5,258 bases of DNA from Candidatus Izemoplasmatales bacterium (lineage in GTDB: Bacteria > Bacillota_I > Bacilli_A > Izemoplasmatales > Hujiaoplasmataceae). The notes beneath the pieces were generated by a model, which was not told where the DNA came from, did no database searches, and saw only the letters and a list, made by a program, of their open reading frames with translations. Position 1 is the first letter of the stretch. Every line of letters begins with the position of its first letter. Positions 1 to 5,258 of the stretch are shown piece after piece. The DNA lies in NCBI GenBank assembly GCA_028691335.1, contig JAQUZK010000111.1, positions 1 to 5,258 of the forward strand. Direction: 5' to 3'. A program made the position numbers and the translations under genes.

Positions 1-841
1 TAAAGATTATATTAAAGGTTTAAAATATGAAGGAGTAGATTTTAGTTATTCATTTCAAAAGAAGCATACAGATACAATGGCAGTCGATATGAATAATAAA
101 CCGTTTTTAAAAGATGATGGTGAAGTACTTTATAGACCAGGAGGTCATGGAGCTTTAATAGAAAATCTAAATGATATTGATGCGGATATTGTTTTTATTA
201 AGAATATTGATAATGTTTGTAATGATAAGTATTTAGATGAGACAATAAAGAATAAAAAGATCTTAGCTTCAATTGGTTTTGATGTAAAAAAAGAAATAAA
301 TAAATTTATTTTGGATATAAATAATGGAGTGTTTGAACAAGAAAGAATTAATAGGTTTTTAAAAAAGGTTTTAAATATCAATATTAAAGGAGTTCTTAGC
401 GAATCATTAGCGTTGAAACTACTTAAAAGACCTTTAAGAGTTGTCGGTGTTGTAAAAAACCAAGGAGCTGTTGGTGGAGGTCCTTTTGTTGTTGATAATG
501 GAGACTATTCGGATATTCAAATTCTTGAAAAAAGCGAAGTCGATTTTACTAGGTTTAAGGATATTTTTAATTCAAGCGATTATTTTAATCCAGTTGATAT
601 TGTATGTTTTTTGAAAGATGAGTCAGGAATTAAATATAATCTTTTGGGTTTTGTAAATAATGATAGATATTTCATCTCCAGGAAAACGTATAAAGGAAGA
701 GATTTAAAAGCTTTAGAACACCCAGGACTATGGAACGGAGCTATGCATAATTTTAATAGTGTGTATGTTGAGGTTCCATTAATTACTTTTAATCCAATTA
801 AAAGCGTAAATGATTTATTGGAGAAGGGACATATAGGTTAA
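1..841 (+). CDS. DUF4301 family protein, C-terminal part (5' end outside window)
   Basis: The reading frame is open from base 2, the first complete codon, so the gene begins upstream. The ATG at 77 is an internal methionine, not the start. The visible 279 residues end at TAA (839-841). They resemble the C-terminal half of DUF4301 proteins, which as I recall are about 500 residues long. Supporting stretches are RPGGHGALIENLN (visible residues 45-57), KNIDN (67-71), VGVVKNQGAVGGGPF, FNPVDIVCFL, LEHPGLWNGAM and the ending TFNPIKSVNDLL. The order GHG-x-L followed by F-I-x-N-I-D-N resembles UDP-sugar pyrophosphorylases of the UDPGP type, where such motifs bind nucleotide and metal, so a sugar-nucleotide transferase role is plausible but unproven. 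There is no membrane segment, so it is probably cytosolic. It lies two bases upstream of the DUF1801 gene and probably shares its transcript. The family call is good; the function is unknown. Confidence 0.85.
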   Translation, partial: KDYIKGLKYEGVDFSYSFQKKHTDTMAVDMNNKPFLKDDGEVLYRPGGHGALIENLNDIDADIVFIKNIDNVCNDKYLDETIKNKKILASIGFDVKKEINKFILDINNGVFEQERINRFLKKVLNINIKGVLSESLALKLLKRPLRVVGVVKNQGAVGGGPFVVDNGDYSDIQILEKSEVDFTRFKDIFNSSDYFNPVDIVCFLKDESGIKYNLLGFVNNDRYFISRKTYKGRDLKALEHPGLWNGAMHNFNSVYVEVPLITFNPIKSVNDLLEKGHIG

Positions 842-843
842 AA

Positions 844-1209
844 ATGGAATTGAGTACTTTTTTTGAAACCATTGATGATTCAAATAACCGAAGAAAAGCT
901 AAAGTTCTTATAGATTGGATAAGTGAGACTTATCCTAATTTAACTTTTTCTATGAAATGGAATCAACCAATGTTTTTAAATGAAGGGACATATATAATAG
1001 GTTTAAGTGTATCTAAAAAACATTTAGCTTTGGGATTAGAAAAAGAATTAATGAATCAATTACATGATTTAATAGATTCTTCTAATTATGAGAGTTCTAA
1101 AATGTTGATTAAGATTTCTTGGAATAAAGAACTAGATTTTGTGTTTTTAAAGAAGATTGTTGATTATGTCATTGATTATAAAAAAGATATTAAAAGTTTT
1201 TGGATATAA
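844..1209 (+). CDS. DUF1801 / YdhG-like small protein
   Basis: This 121-residue cytosolic protein looks like the DUF1801 family, which includes Bacillus YdhG (Fra), described as a frataxin-like iron chaperone. The signature is the central block with M-K-W-N-Q-P-M-F (residues 37-44), followed by a strand and the S-K-K-H-L-A-L-G-L stretch (57-65). In relatives the corresponding block is an I/M-K-W-G/N-x-P-x-F motif followed by a K-x-H segment. The length is normal for the family and no disruption is seen. The ATG at 844 lies two bases after the stop of the DUF4301 gene. A purine-rich GGAGAAGGG (820-828), inside the end of that gene, is the likely but rather distant ribosome site, so translational coupling is probable. 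Iron binding cannot be judged from the sequence, and many DUF1801 proteins have no known role. Confidence 0.8.
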   Translation: MELSTFFETIDDSNNRRKAKVLIDWISETYPNLTFSMKWNQPMFLNEGTYIIGLSVSKKHLALGLEKELMNQLHDLIDSSNYESSKMLIKISWNKELDFVFLKKIVDYVIDYKKDIKSFWI

Positions 1210-1255
1210 TTTTACTAGCAGGGTTGAAAATAAATTGAAAAGATAGTAAAATTAT
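1206..1255 (+). repeat. 12-bp inverted repeat spanning gene end and next promoter
   Basis: The arms ATAATTTTACTA (1206-1217) and TAGTAAAATTAT (1244-1255) are perfect reverse complements separated by 26 bases. The left arm contains the TAA stop of the DUF1801 gene. The right arm covers the candidate -10 box of the next gene and runs into five T residues (1255-1259). As RNA it could form a hairpin followed by U residues and act as a weak terminator for the upstream operon, but the stem has only one G-C pair and the loop is long. It could instead be an operator, or chance in AT-rich DNA. Confidence 0.4.
1224..1252 (+). promoter_or_regulatory. Candidate sigma-A promoter for the zinc-ribbon gene
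   Basis: TTGAAA (1224-1229) and TAAAAT (1247-1252) are separated by 17 bases, and each box matches the consensus at five of six positions. The gene start at 1302 lies about 50 bases downstream of the -10 box, with AAGGAGA at 1284-1290 as ribosome site. Such boxes also arise by chance in AT-rich DNA, but the spacing and position fit well. Confidence 0.55.
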
Positions 1256-1301
1256 TTTTAGAGTTTTTAAATTACTAGAGAATAAGGAGATAATATTAAT
1301 A

Positions 1302-1814
1302 ATGAGTATTAAATGTCCAAAGTGTGGTTTTGTAACGGATGATTCAGCTAATTTTTGCCCTAATTGTCGAGAACCTTTAAAAAACAACGCAGAAGAAGTT
1401 TTGATGGAAAAAGAAAGAACATGTCCTAAATGTGGTAATAAAGTAGCCGCAGGTTTCGATCATTGTCCATATTGTATGTACAAATTAGAAGATGATCGTT
1501 TTGATATCCATAAGAAGAATTATATGAATAATTCTCAGCCAGTATATGTTTCAGTGTCTAAAAATCATTACACAACAATAATTTTAGGTGTTCTTGGAAC
1601 TTTTTTAGCTGCTTTAAATTGGATTGGTGGAATATACTTTGTTCACTTAATTGGCTTAGCTTTAGGAATTATTGGTTTAAACTTAGCTAGAAAAGATAAG
1701 CAAGTAGATGGAGTTTATTCAAAAACAGGATACGTAACCTCAATTATCGCGATTTGTTTAGGTGCCGGTGCGATGTTGGTAGGAATGATTGTATCTTGTG
1801 CTGTACTTTCTTAA
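1302..1814 (+). CDS. Double zinc-ribbon membrane protein
   Basis: This 170-residue protein has two zinc-ribbon modules of the form CPxC(G)-x(10)-CPxC, at residues 5-22 (Cys 5, 8, 19, 22) and 41-58 (Cys 41, 44, 55, 58), so it should bind two zinc ions. A hydrophilic linker (59-89) leads to a hydrophobic region with about three membrane segments (roughly 91-108, 110-128 and 145-168), the middle ones rich in Gly, Leu and Ile as in DUF4190-like proteins. The ribbons are probably cytosolic. The ATG at 1302 is preceded by AAGGAGA (1284-1290), eleven bases away. The gene is monocistronic, with a candidate promoter at 1224-1252 and a terminator at 1847-1873. Proteins of this build are common in Bacillota, usually with unknown function. 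I cannot assign a role, and the neighbours give no firm hint. Confidence 0.85.
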   Translation: MSIKCPKCGFVTDDSANFCPNCREPLKNNAEEVLMEKERTCPKCGNKVAAGFDHCPYCMYKLEDDRFDIHKKNYMNNSQPVYVSVSKNHYTTIILGVLGTFLAALNWIGGIYFVHLIGLALGIIGLNLARKDKQVDGVYSKTGYVTSIIAICLGAGAMLVGMIVSCAVLS

Positions 1815-1846
1815 TAATCTTAATTGTATTTAATTTTAAAAAAATT

Positions 1847-1873
1847 ACCTTTAACGTATGTTAAAGGTTTTTT
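1847..1873 (+). terminator. Intrinsic terminator after the zinc-ribbon gene
   Basis: A perfect 9-bp stem, ACCTTTAAC (1847-1855) with GTTAAAGGT (1860-1868), closes a four-base loop and is followed by a T run ending at 1873. An A run precedes the stem (1838-1844). It lies 32 bases after the stop and only nine bases before the -35 box of the manA promoter, so it insulates the two genes. Confidence 0.9.
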
Positions 1874-1882
1874 CTTAGGTAG

Positions 1883-1909
1883 TTGACATATAAATAATTG
1901 TGCTATAAT
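1883..1909 (+). promoter_or_regulatory. Promoter of manA with extended -10
   Basis: The -35 box TTGACA (1883-1888) and the -10 box TATAAT (1904-1909) both match the consensus exactly. The spacer is only 15 bases, shorter than the usual 17, but a TG at 1901-1902 forms an extended -10 element (TGCTATAAT) that can compensate. The start codon lies 40 bases downstream, giving a short leader with no obvious riboswitch. Confidence 0.8.
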
Positions 1910-1949
1910 GAATATGAAATAACAATATTAATTTAGGAAGGACTATTAA

Positions 1950-2828
1950 ATGATAATAAAATTTAAACCTGTTTTACTTGAAAAGGTATGGGGTGGCAAG
2001 AATTTGATGAAAAGATATGAATCTGATTTAAAAAATATCGGTGAGGTATGGGGTATAAGTGCTCATGAAACTTACAGTACAAAGATAGTTAACACTGAGT
2101 ATGCTGGATATGATCTTAGAAGGTTATATCTTGAACATCGTGAAGTTTTTGGTGAACTTGATTTGGATGAGTTTCCAATACTTTTTAAAGTGATTGATGC
2201 GGCTGATGATTTAAGTGTTCAGGTTCATCCGACTGATGATTATGCTTTGAAATACGAGAATTCAAACGGAAAAGATGAATGTTGGTATATTTTAGAAACT
2301 CATAGTGATAATACAGAGATTATTATTGGTCACAACGCTAAAAATAAAGAAGAATTAGTTGAGATGATTAGAAGTAATAAGTTTGACGAGTTAATTAATA
2401 AATTTAGTATAAAACCTCATGATTATTTTTATATTCCTTCAGGTAAAGTACATGCGATTTGTAAAGATACAACATTGTTAGAAGTATCGCAGTCAAGTAA
2501 TGTAACATATAGGCTTTATGATTATAATAGACTTGATAATGGAAAACTTAGAGATTTACATATTGAGCAATCAATAAACGTTATTACTGTACCTGATTCT
2601 AAACTTGAAAGAGTTCACAATCAAAAATATTTTGATTATGAAATTATTAAAAATACTGGTAAATTTAAGTATCAAGCTCATCGATATGGAGACTATTTTT
2701 ATTTGATATCTGGTAAAGGTGTAATAAATCAAGAACTTGTAGAAGCAGGAGATTTCTTTATGGTAAGTTCATTTGATGATTACATGTTTGATGGAGATTT
2801 TAGTTATGCTAGAGTAAGGATAAATTAA
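1950..2828 (+). CDS. manA: Mannose-6-phosphate isomerase (type I, zinc-dependent)
   Basis: This enzyme interconverts mannose 6-phosphate and fructose 6-phosphate in the cytosol, linking mannose use to glycolysis or supplying mannose for glycan synthesis. At 292 residues it is slightly shorter than the roughly 315-residue Bacillus enzymes. It starts with the typical K-P-V-L-L-E-K-V-W-G-G (residues 6-16) and E-x-W-G-I-S (32-37). The zinc ligands are all present: Gln91 and His93 (QVHPTD), Glu110 (GKDECWYI) and His168 (YIPSGKVHAI). Arg188 in TYRLYDYNR is the expected catalytic arginine. A small C-terminal cupin-like region (about 215-292) ends the protein. The ATG at 1950 has AGGAAGGA (1935-1942) seven bases upstream. 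The gene stands alone between its own promoter and terminator. The GH130 gene next to it suggests a role in mannoside breakdown. The identification is secure. Confidence 0.97.
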   Translation: MIIKFKPVLLEKVWGGKNLMKRYESDLKNIGEVWGISAHETYSTKIVNTEYAGYDLRRLYLEHREVFGELDLDEFPILFKVIDAADDLSVQVHPTDDYALKYENSNGKDECWYILETHSDNTEIIIGHNAKNKEELVEMIRSNKFDELINKFSIKPHDYFYIPSGKVHAICKDTTLLEVSQSSNVTYRLYDYNRLDNGKLRDLHIEQSINVITVPDSKLERVHNQKYFDYEIIKNTGKFKYQAHRYGDYFYLISGKGVINQELVEAGDFFMVSSFDDYMFDGDFSYARVRIN

Positions 2829-2839
2829 AGATCTTTTTA

Positions 2840-2875
2840 AACCACTTGTTTGTTTAATAAGTGGTTATTTTTTTT
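2840..2875 (+). terminator. Intrinsic terminator after manA
   Basis: The arms AACCACTT (2840-2847) and AAGTGGTT (2859-2866) pair perfectly. The stem can extend inward by a G-U and two A-U pairs, leaving a five-base loop. After one A follows a run of eight T residues (2868-2875). It begins 11 bases after the manA stop and separates manA from the GH130 gene. Confidence 0.9.
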
Positions 2876-2898
2876 ACTTATTGTAAATAAGTAAGAAA
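2870..2898. promoter_or_regulatory. Palindrome upstream of the GH130 promoter, possible operator
   Basis: The arms TTACTTATT (2874-2882) and AATAAGTAA (2886-2894) are perfect reverse complements around GTA. After one mismatch the symmetry continues for three more base pairs out to 2870 and 2898. The right edge is nine bases before the candidate -35 box of the GH130 gene, and the left edge overlaps the manA terminator T run. A dimeric regulator could bind here, though nothing identifies which. A second weak hairpin is an alternative reading. Confidence 0.45.
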
Positions 2899-2907
2899 TT
2901 TTGTGCT

Positions 2908-2935
2908 TTGAAGTTTAAAAATTTAATGATAATAT
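2908..2935 (+). promoter_or_regulatory. Candidate promoter of the GH130 gene
   Basis: TTGAAG (2908-2913) and TAATAT (2930-2935) are 16 bases apart, with a TG at 2927-2928 giving an extended -10 (TGATAATAT). The match is weaker than for the manA and esterase promoters, which would fit a gene needing activation, but that is inference. The start codon lies 34 bases downstream. Confidence 0.6.
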
Positions 2936-2969
2936 AAGTTTAGAAAAAATAATTTGAGGAGAAGAAAAG

Positions 2970-3989
2970 ATGTTTAAATTAACTAAATCAAAAAACAATC
3001 CAATTTTATCGCCTAATCCAAGTAATAAATGGGAAAATTTTTGTGTTCTTAATCCCGCAGTGATTTATGACGAAGGTCTTAAGAAGTTTGTCATGCTTTA
3101 TCGCGCAGCTGGAGATGACTTAGAACATTATATTTATTTGGGTCTTGCTTATTCAGATGATGGAATCAATTTTACACGAATGAGTGATGAACCAATCATG
3201 TCTCCGATTTTTGATGGAGAAGATGGTGGTGGAATTGAAGATCCAAGATTAGTAAAAATGGGTGAATGGTATTATTTAACATACGCATCAAGGCCATACG
3301 CTCCAGGAAGATATTGGTTAGAAGAGCCAAAGCCTTGGTTTAATCCGCCTGTTGGTGGGCCAACATTTCTTTCTTGGAATAATACTGTAACATATCTTGC
3401 GATAACTAAGGATTTTAAGACTTATAAAAGACTTGGAAGAATTACAGATACTAGAGATGATGATCGTGATGTATATATATTCCCAGAGAAAGTTAACGGA
3501 AAATTTGTTAGAATATCAAGACCGATGTTTGCTTGTGGTGATGGTTATGAAAATGAAAATCCAGCAATTTGGGTATCATATTCCAATGATTTGATGGAGT
3601 GGCGAGATAGAAAACTATTGATGCAAGGAAAATACTGGTGGGAAAGTAAGAAGATAGGTGGTTCATGTCCGCCAATTAAAACTGATAAGGGTTGGTTTAT
3701 GATAACACATGGTGTTTCTAAAGAAGATGATAGTTATCGAGTAGGAGCTGTGTTGATGGATCTTGATAATCCTGAAAAGATTATTGCGAGATCAAAAGAA
3801 CCTTTCTTAGAACCTGAATTTGATTTTGAGAAGAAAGGTCTTTATAACGGATGTGTTTTTCCAACAGGTAATGTTGTAAAAGATGATATTTTATATGTCT
3901 ATTATGGGGCAGCTGATAAGTTTGTATGTGTAGCTAGTTGTAACTTTACCGATTTGATTAATGATTTACTAAAAAACCATAGAATATAA
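2970..3989 (+). CDS. GH130 family beta-mannoside phosphorylase/glycosidase
   Basis: The 339-residue protein fits GH130, a five-bladed propeller family acting mostly on beta-1,4-mannosides and often using phosphate to release mannose 1-phosphate. It opens with N-P-I-L (10-13) and N-P-A (28-30), then YRAAGDD (44-50), the LGLAYSDDG strand (57-65) and GGGIEDPR (86-93), whose Asp91 matches the family's catalytic acid. Candidate phosphate-binding residues are present: Arg184 (ISRP), Lys228 (KKIGG) and His247 (THG). This favours a phosphorylase over the hydrolase subfamily that lost them; the residue assignment is by motif, not alignment. An aromatic, Pro-rich segment (107-138) probably shapes the substrate pocket. 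There is no signal peptide, so it acts in the cytosol on imported sugars. GAGGAG (2956-2961) lies eight bases before the ATG. It sits next to manA and a CE2-like esterase. The family call is secure; the exact substrate is not. Confidence 0.93.
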   Translation: MFKLTKSKNNPILSPNPSNKWENFCVLNPAVIYDEGLKKFVMLYRAAGDDLEHYIYLGLAYSDDGINFTRMSDEPIMSPIFDGEDGGGIEDPRLVKMGEWYYLTYASRPYAPGRYWLEEPKPWFNPPVGGPTFLSWNNTVTYLAITKDFKTYKRLGRITDTRDDDRDVYIFPEKVNGKFVRISRPMFACGDGYENENPAIWVSYSNDLMEWRDRKLLMQGKYWWESKKIGGSCPPIKTDKGWFMITHGVSKEDDSYRVGAVLMDLDNPEKIIARSKEPFLEPEFDFEKKGLYNGCVFPTGNVVKDDILYVYYGAADKFVCVASCNFTDLINDLLKNHRI

Positions 3990-3991
3990 AC

Positions 3992-4016
3992 AAAACGAGA
4001 TTATTCTCGTTTTTTT
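3992..4016 (+). terminator. Intrinsic terminator after the GH130 gene
   Basis: A perfect 9-bp stem, AAAACGAGA (3992-4000) with TCTCGTTTT (4005-4013), closes a TTAT loop, and the T run continues to 4016. It starts two bases after the stop codon and ends ten bases before the next -35 box. Confidence 0.92.
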
Positions 4017-4026
4017 ATTTCGATTA

Positions 4027-4055
4027 TTGACAAATAATGAAAACGGTATTATAAT
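4027..4055 (+). promoter_or_regulatory. Consensus sigma-A promoter of the esterase-like gene
   Basis: TTGACA (4027-4032) and TATAAT (4050-4055) are both exact and separated by the optimal 17 bases. This is the strongest promoter in the window. The leader of roughly 45 bases before the ATG at 4109 contains AAGTAAC twice (4057-4063 and 4069-4075), of unknown meaning. Confidence 0.92.
4038..4051 (+). promoter_or_regulatory. cre-like operator (CcpA / LacI-family site) within the promoter spacer
   Basis: TGAAAACGGTATTA matches the Bacillota catabolite-response consensus TGWAANCGNTNWCA with one mismatch (T for C at the thirteenth position). It fills the spacer between the -35 and -10 boxes and overlaps the -10 by two bases, a position where binding would block transcription. 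Repression by CcpA, or by a pathway-specific LacI-type regulator with a similar site, is the natural reading. No regulator gene is in the window. Confidence 0.6.
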
Positions 4056-4108
4056 TAAGTAACCGATAAAGTAACGTGAAGTTAAATATAGATAATCAAG
4101 GAGAAATT

Positions 4109-5258
4109 ATGAAGAAATTTGTGTCTTTTGTTTTCGCTTTAATTCTAACTGTTTTATTTGTTAGTTGTGGTTCTTTAACAACTACTTTAAGTGTTACATC
4201 TACAGTAACTACCGATTTAACAAATACTACTTCAGAGACTACTGAGTCTACAACTACTATGGAAGAATTAAATATACCTGAAAATGTTCAGGTTTCTGAT
4301 AATATTATCAGTTTTAATAGCGTAGATAACGCTGAAAAGTATCGTGTAAGTATTTATGATGCGTCAGATCAACTTCTAGGTGAGTATAATATCACCAATG
4401 GTTTTGATTTGTCGCTTTTACTTTCTTTAGGTGAATATAGTTTGAAAATTAAAGCTACAGCTAAGGGCTATCTTGATTCAACATATAGTGAATTAGTTAA
4501 TTTTTCAATTATTGATCCTGATCAAACAAATGTTTTAGAGGAGAATGAAATGAATAATATAGATTATATTCGTTGGATGGGTAGAACTTACTATAATGAT
4601 CTTGAAAAGGCTACATATTTTTATTTTACGGCTAGCGGATTTGAAGTTGGTTTTTATGGAACGGAATTAAAAGTTACTTTTAAAGCTTCTAATTACCTTA
4701 TAACAGGTAAAAGACCTCATATAGTTGTACTTTTAGATGGGGAAGAAGATCCAACTAAAGGTGAACTTATAGTGCTGAGTAAAGAAACAGAGGAAGTTAC
4801 AATTGTTAGTGGTTTAGAGTATGGATATCTTACAGTTAAAGTTTTAAAAAGAAGTGAAGCTATTGATTCTGATACAGCTGTTACTAAAATCGAAACTGAT
4901 GGTTACTTCACCGATCCTCCTAAGCCTAAATCTTTTAATCTTCAATTTATCGCAGCTTCATCATCTACAGGGTATGGTAATTTAGGGAGTTTATCAGACG
5001 CTAAAACTACTGTTAATTCTGATGGTTTAAGAGCTTTTGCATATTTGACTAGTTTTTTACTAGATTCTGAGATTTCTATATTTTCAGCTAGTGGATGGGG
5101 AGTTTCAAGAGGGTGGAACACATCTGGCGGTAGTATTTCTGAGACACAAAATATTCCTAAGGCTTTTGAATATATTGCTATAGATGCTTCAAACACCGTG
5201 TTTACGGATGGTGGCAAATGGGATATAACAAATTATATTCCTGATGTTATTGTTGTTA
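4109..5258 (+). CDS. Secreted lipoprotein with CE2-like SGNH esterase domain (3' end outside window)
   Basis: The frame runs open to the window edge, giving 383 residues. A lipoprotein signal (M-K-K, hydrophobic 4-18, L-F-V-S-C with Cys20) implies anchoring outside the membrane. A Thr/Ser-rich linker (22-50), a fibronectin type III-like domain (about 54-135), a jelly-roll domain (about 151-270, with W-M-G-R and L-K-R-S-E-A) and an SGNH hydrolase domain (from about 276) follow. The last two in this order are the architecture of carbohydrate esterase family 2, which removes acetyl groups from xylan and glucomannan. The active-site block reads F-I-A-A-S-S-S-T-G-Y-G (280-290), where the family has F-I-G-D-S-I-T-x-G-Y-G: Ser284 is kept but Gly-Asp is Ala-Ala. 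The Asn and His blocks lie beyond the window. AAGGAG (4098-4103) is five bases before the ATG. Activity is uncertain. Confidence 0.85.
   Translation, partial: MKKFVSFVFALILTVLFVSCGSLTTTLSVTSTVTTDLTNTTSETTESTTTMEELNIPENVQVSDNIISFNSVDNAEKYRVSIYDASDQLLGEYNITNGFDLSLLLSLGEYSLKIKATAKGYLDSTYSELVNFSIIDPDQTNVLEENEMNNIDYIRWMGRTYYNDLEKATYFYFTASGFEVGFYGTELKVTFKASNYLITGKRPHIVVLLDGEEDPTKGELIVLSKETEEVTIVSGLEYGYLTVKVLKRSEAIDSDTAVTKIETDGYFTDPPKPKSFNLQFIAASSSTGYGNLGSLSDAKTTVNSDGLRAFAYLTSFLLDSEISIFSASGWGVSRGWNTSGGSISETQNIPKAFEYIAIDASNTVFTDGGKWDITNYIPDVIVV

Noticed and set aside
77..79. ATG at 77 as the start of the first gene
   Set aside because: The frame is open and family-like upstream of it, and there is no ribosome site at a suitable distance; the real start is outside the window.
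145..381. Minus-strand open frame inside the DUF4301 gene
   Set aside because: It lies wholly within a well-supported gene, and its Ile/Phe/Lys-rich product is what the reverse of AT-rich coding DNA gives.
844..1209. Toxin-antitoxin pair with the upstream gene
   Set aside because: Sizes and families (DUF4301, DUF1801) do not fit any known toxin-antitoxin pair; close spacing alone is ordinary operon layout.
1190..1387. Minus-strand open frame across the gap before the zinc-ribbon gene
   Set aside because: It overlaps two supported genes and has no recognisable domain; the gap is explained by a promoter and ribosome site for the + strand gene.
1883..4040. Shared motif near the three -35 boxes (TTG followed by AAATAA)
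   Set aside because: Spacing differs at each site and the letters are those expected from AT-rich promoter DNA, so I do not call a regulon.
4172..4258. Tandem DNA repeat in the act/aca-rich stretch
   Set aside because: It is a Thr/Ser-rich protein linker with varied codons and no regular repeat unit.
4942..5217. Minus-strand open frame of about 90 residues inside the esterase-like gene
   Set aside because: The + strand frame has a signal peptide, ordered domains and continuous homology through this region, so the reverse frame is a shadow.
1..5258. TGA read as tryptophan, as in Mycoplasma
   Set aside because: No in-frame TGA occurs in any gene, and expected tryptophans are TGG.

Overview
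The window is AT-rich, with TTA, AAA and AAT codons prevailing. All five visible stop codons are TAA, every tryptophan is TGG, and no TGA falls inside a gene, so the standard bacterial code applies. Clear Shine-Dalgarno sites, sigma-A type promoters, short hairpin-plus-T-run terminators and a lipobox protein suggest a low-GC Bacillota or Mycoplasmatota lineage. My best guess is an Acholeplasma- or Izemoplasma-like organism rather than a Mycoplasma that reads TGA as Trp. This assignment is an inference from composition and gene style only.

Layout, all on the + strand. (1) Bases 1-841 hold the 3' part of a DUF4301 protein that looks related to nucleotidyltransferases. It is followed two bases later by a small DUF1801 (YdhG-like) gene at 844-1209, probably in the same operon. 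(2) Bases 1302-1814 encode a membrane protein with two N-terminal zinc ribbons, with its own candidate promoter and a strong terminator. (3) Bases 1950-2828 encode mannose-6-phosphate isomerase (manA) with its own promoter and terminator. (4) Bases 2970-3989 encode a GH130 glycosidase/phosphorylase, again with promoter and terminator, and with a long palindrome just upstream. (5) Bases 4109-5258 hold the 5' part of a secreted lipoprotein with a CE2-type esterase architecture. It is driven by a consensus promoter with a catabolite-response-like (cre) site in the spacer, and it runs off the window.

Genes 3 to 5 in this list suggest use of beta-mannosides. The exported CE2-like protein could remove acetyl groups outside the cell, GH130 could split imported mannosides inside it (to mannose 1-phosphate if it is a phosphorylase), and ManA feeds mannose 6-phosphate to glycolysis as fructose 6-phosphate. 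No transporter, phosphomannomutase or endo-mannanase is visible here. The three genes are separate transcription units, so the pathway link rests on adjacency and family function. The most unusual item is the esterase active-site block, where the usual Gly-Asp-Ser reads Ala-Ala-Ser. I see no RNA gene, mobile element, CRISPR array or replication origin, and no gene-free stretch longer than about 140 bases.
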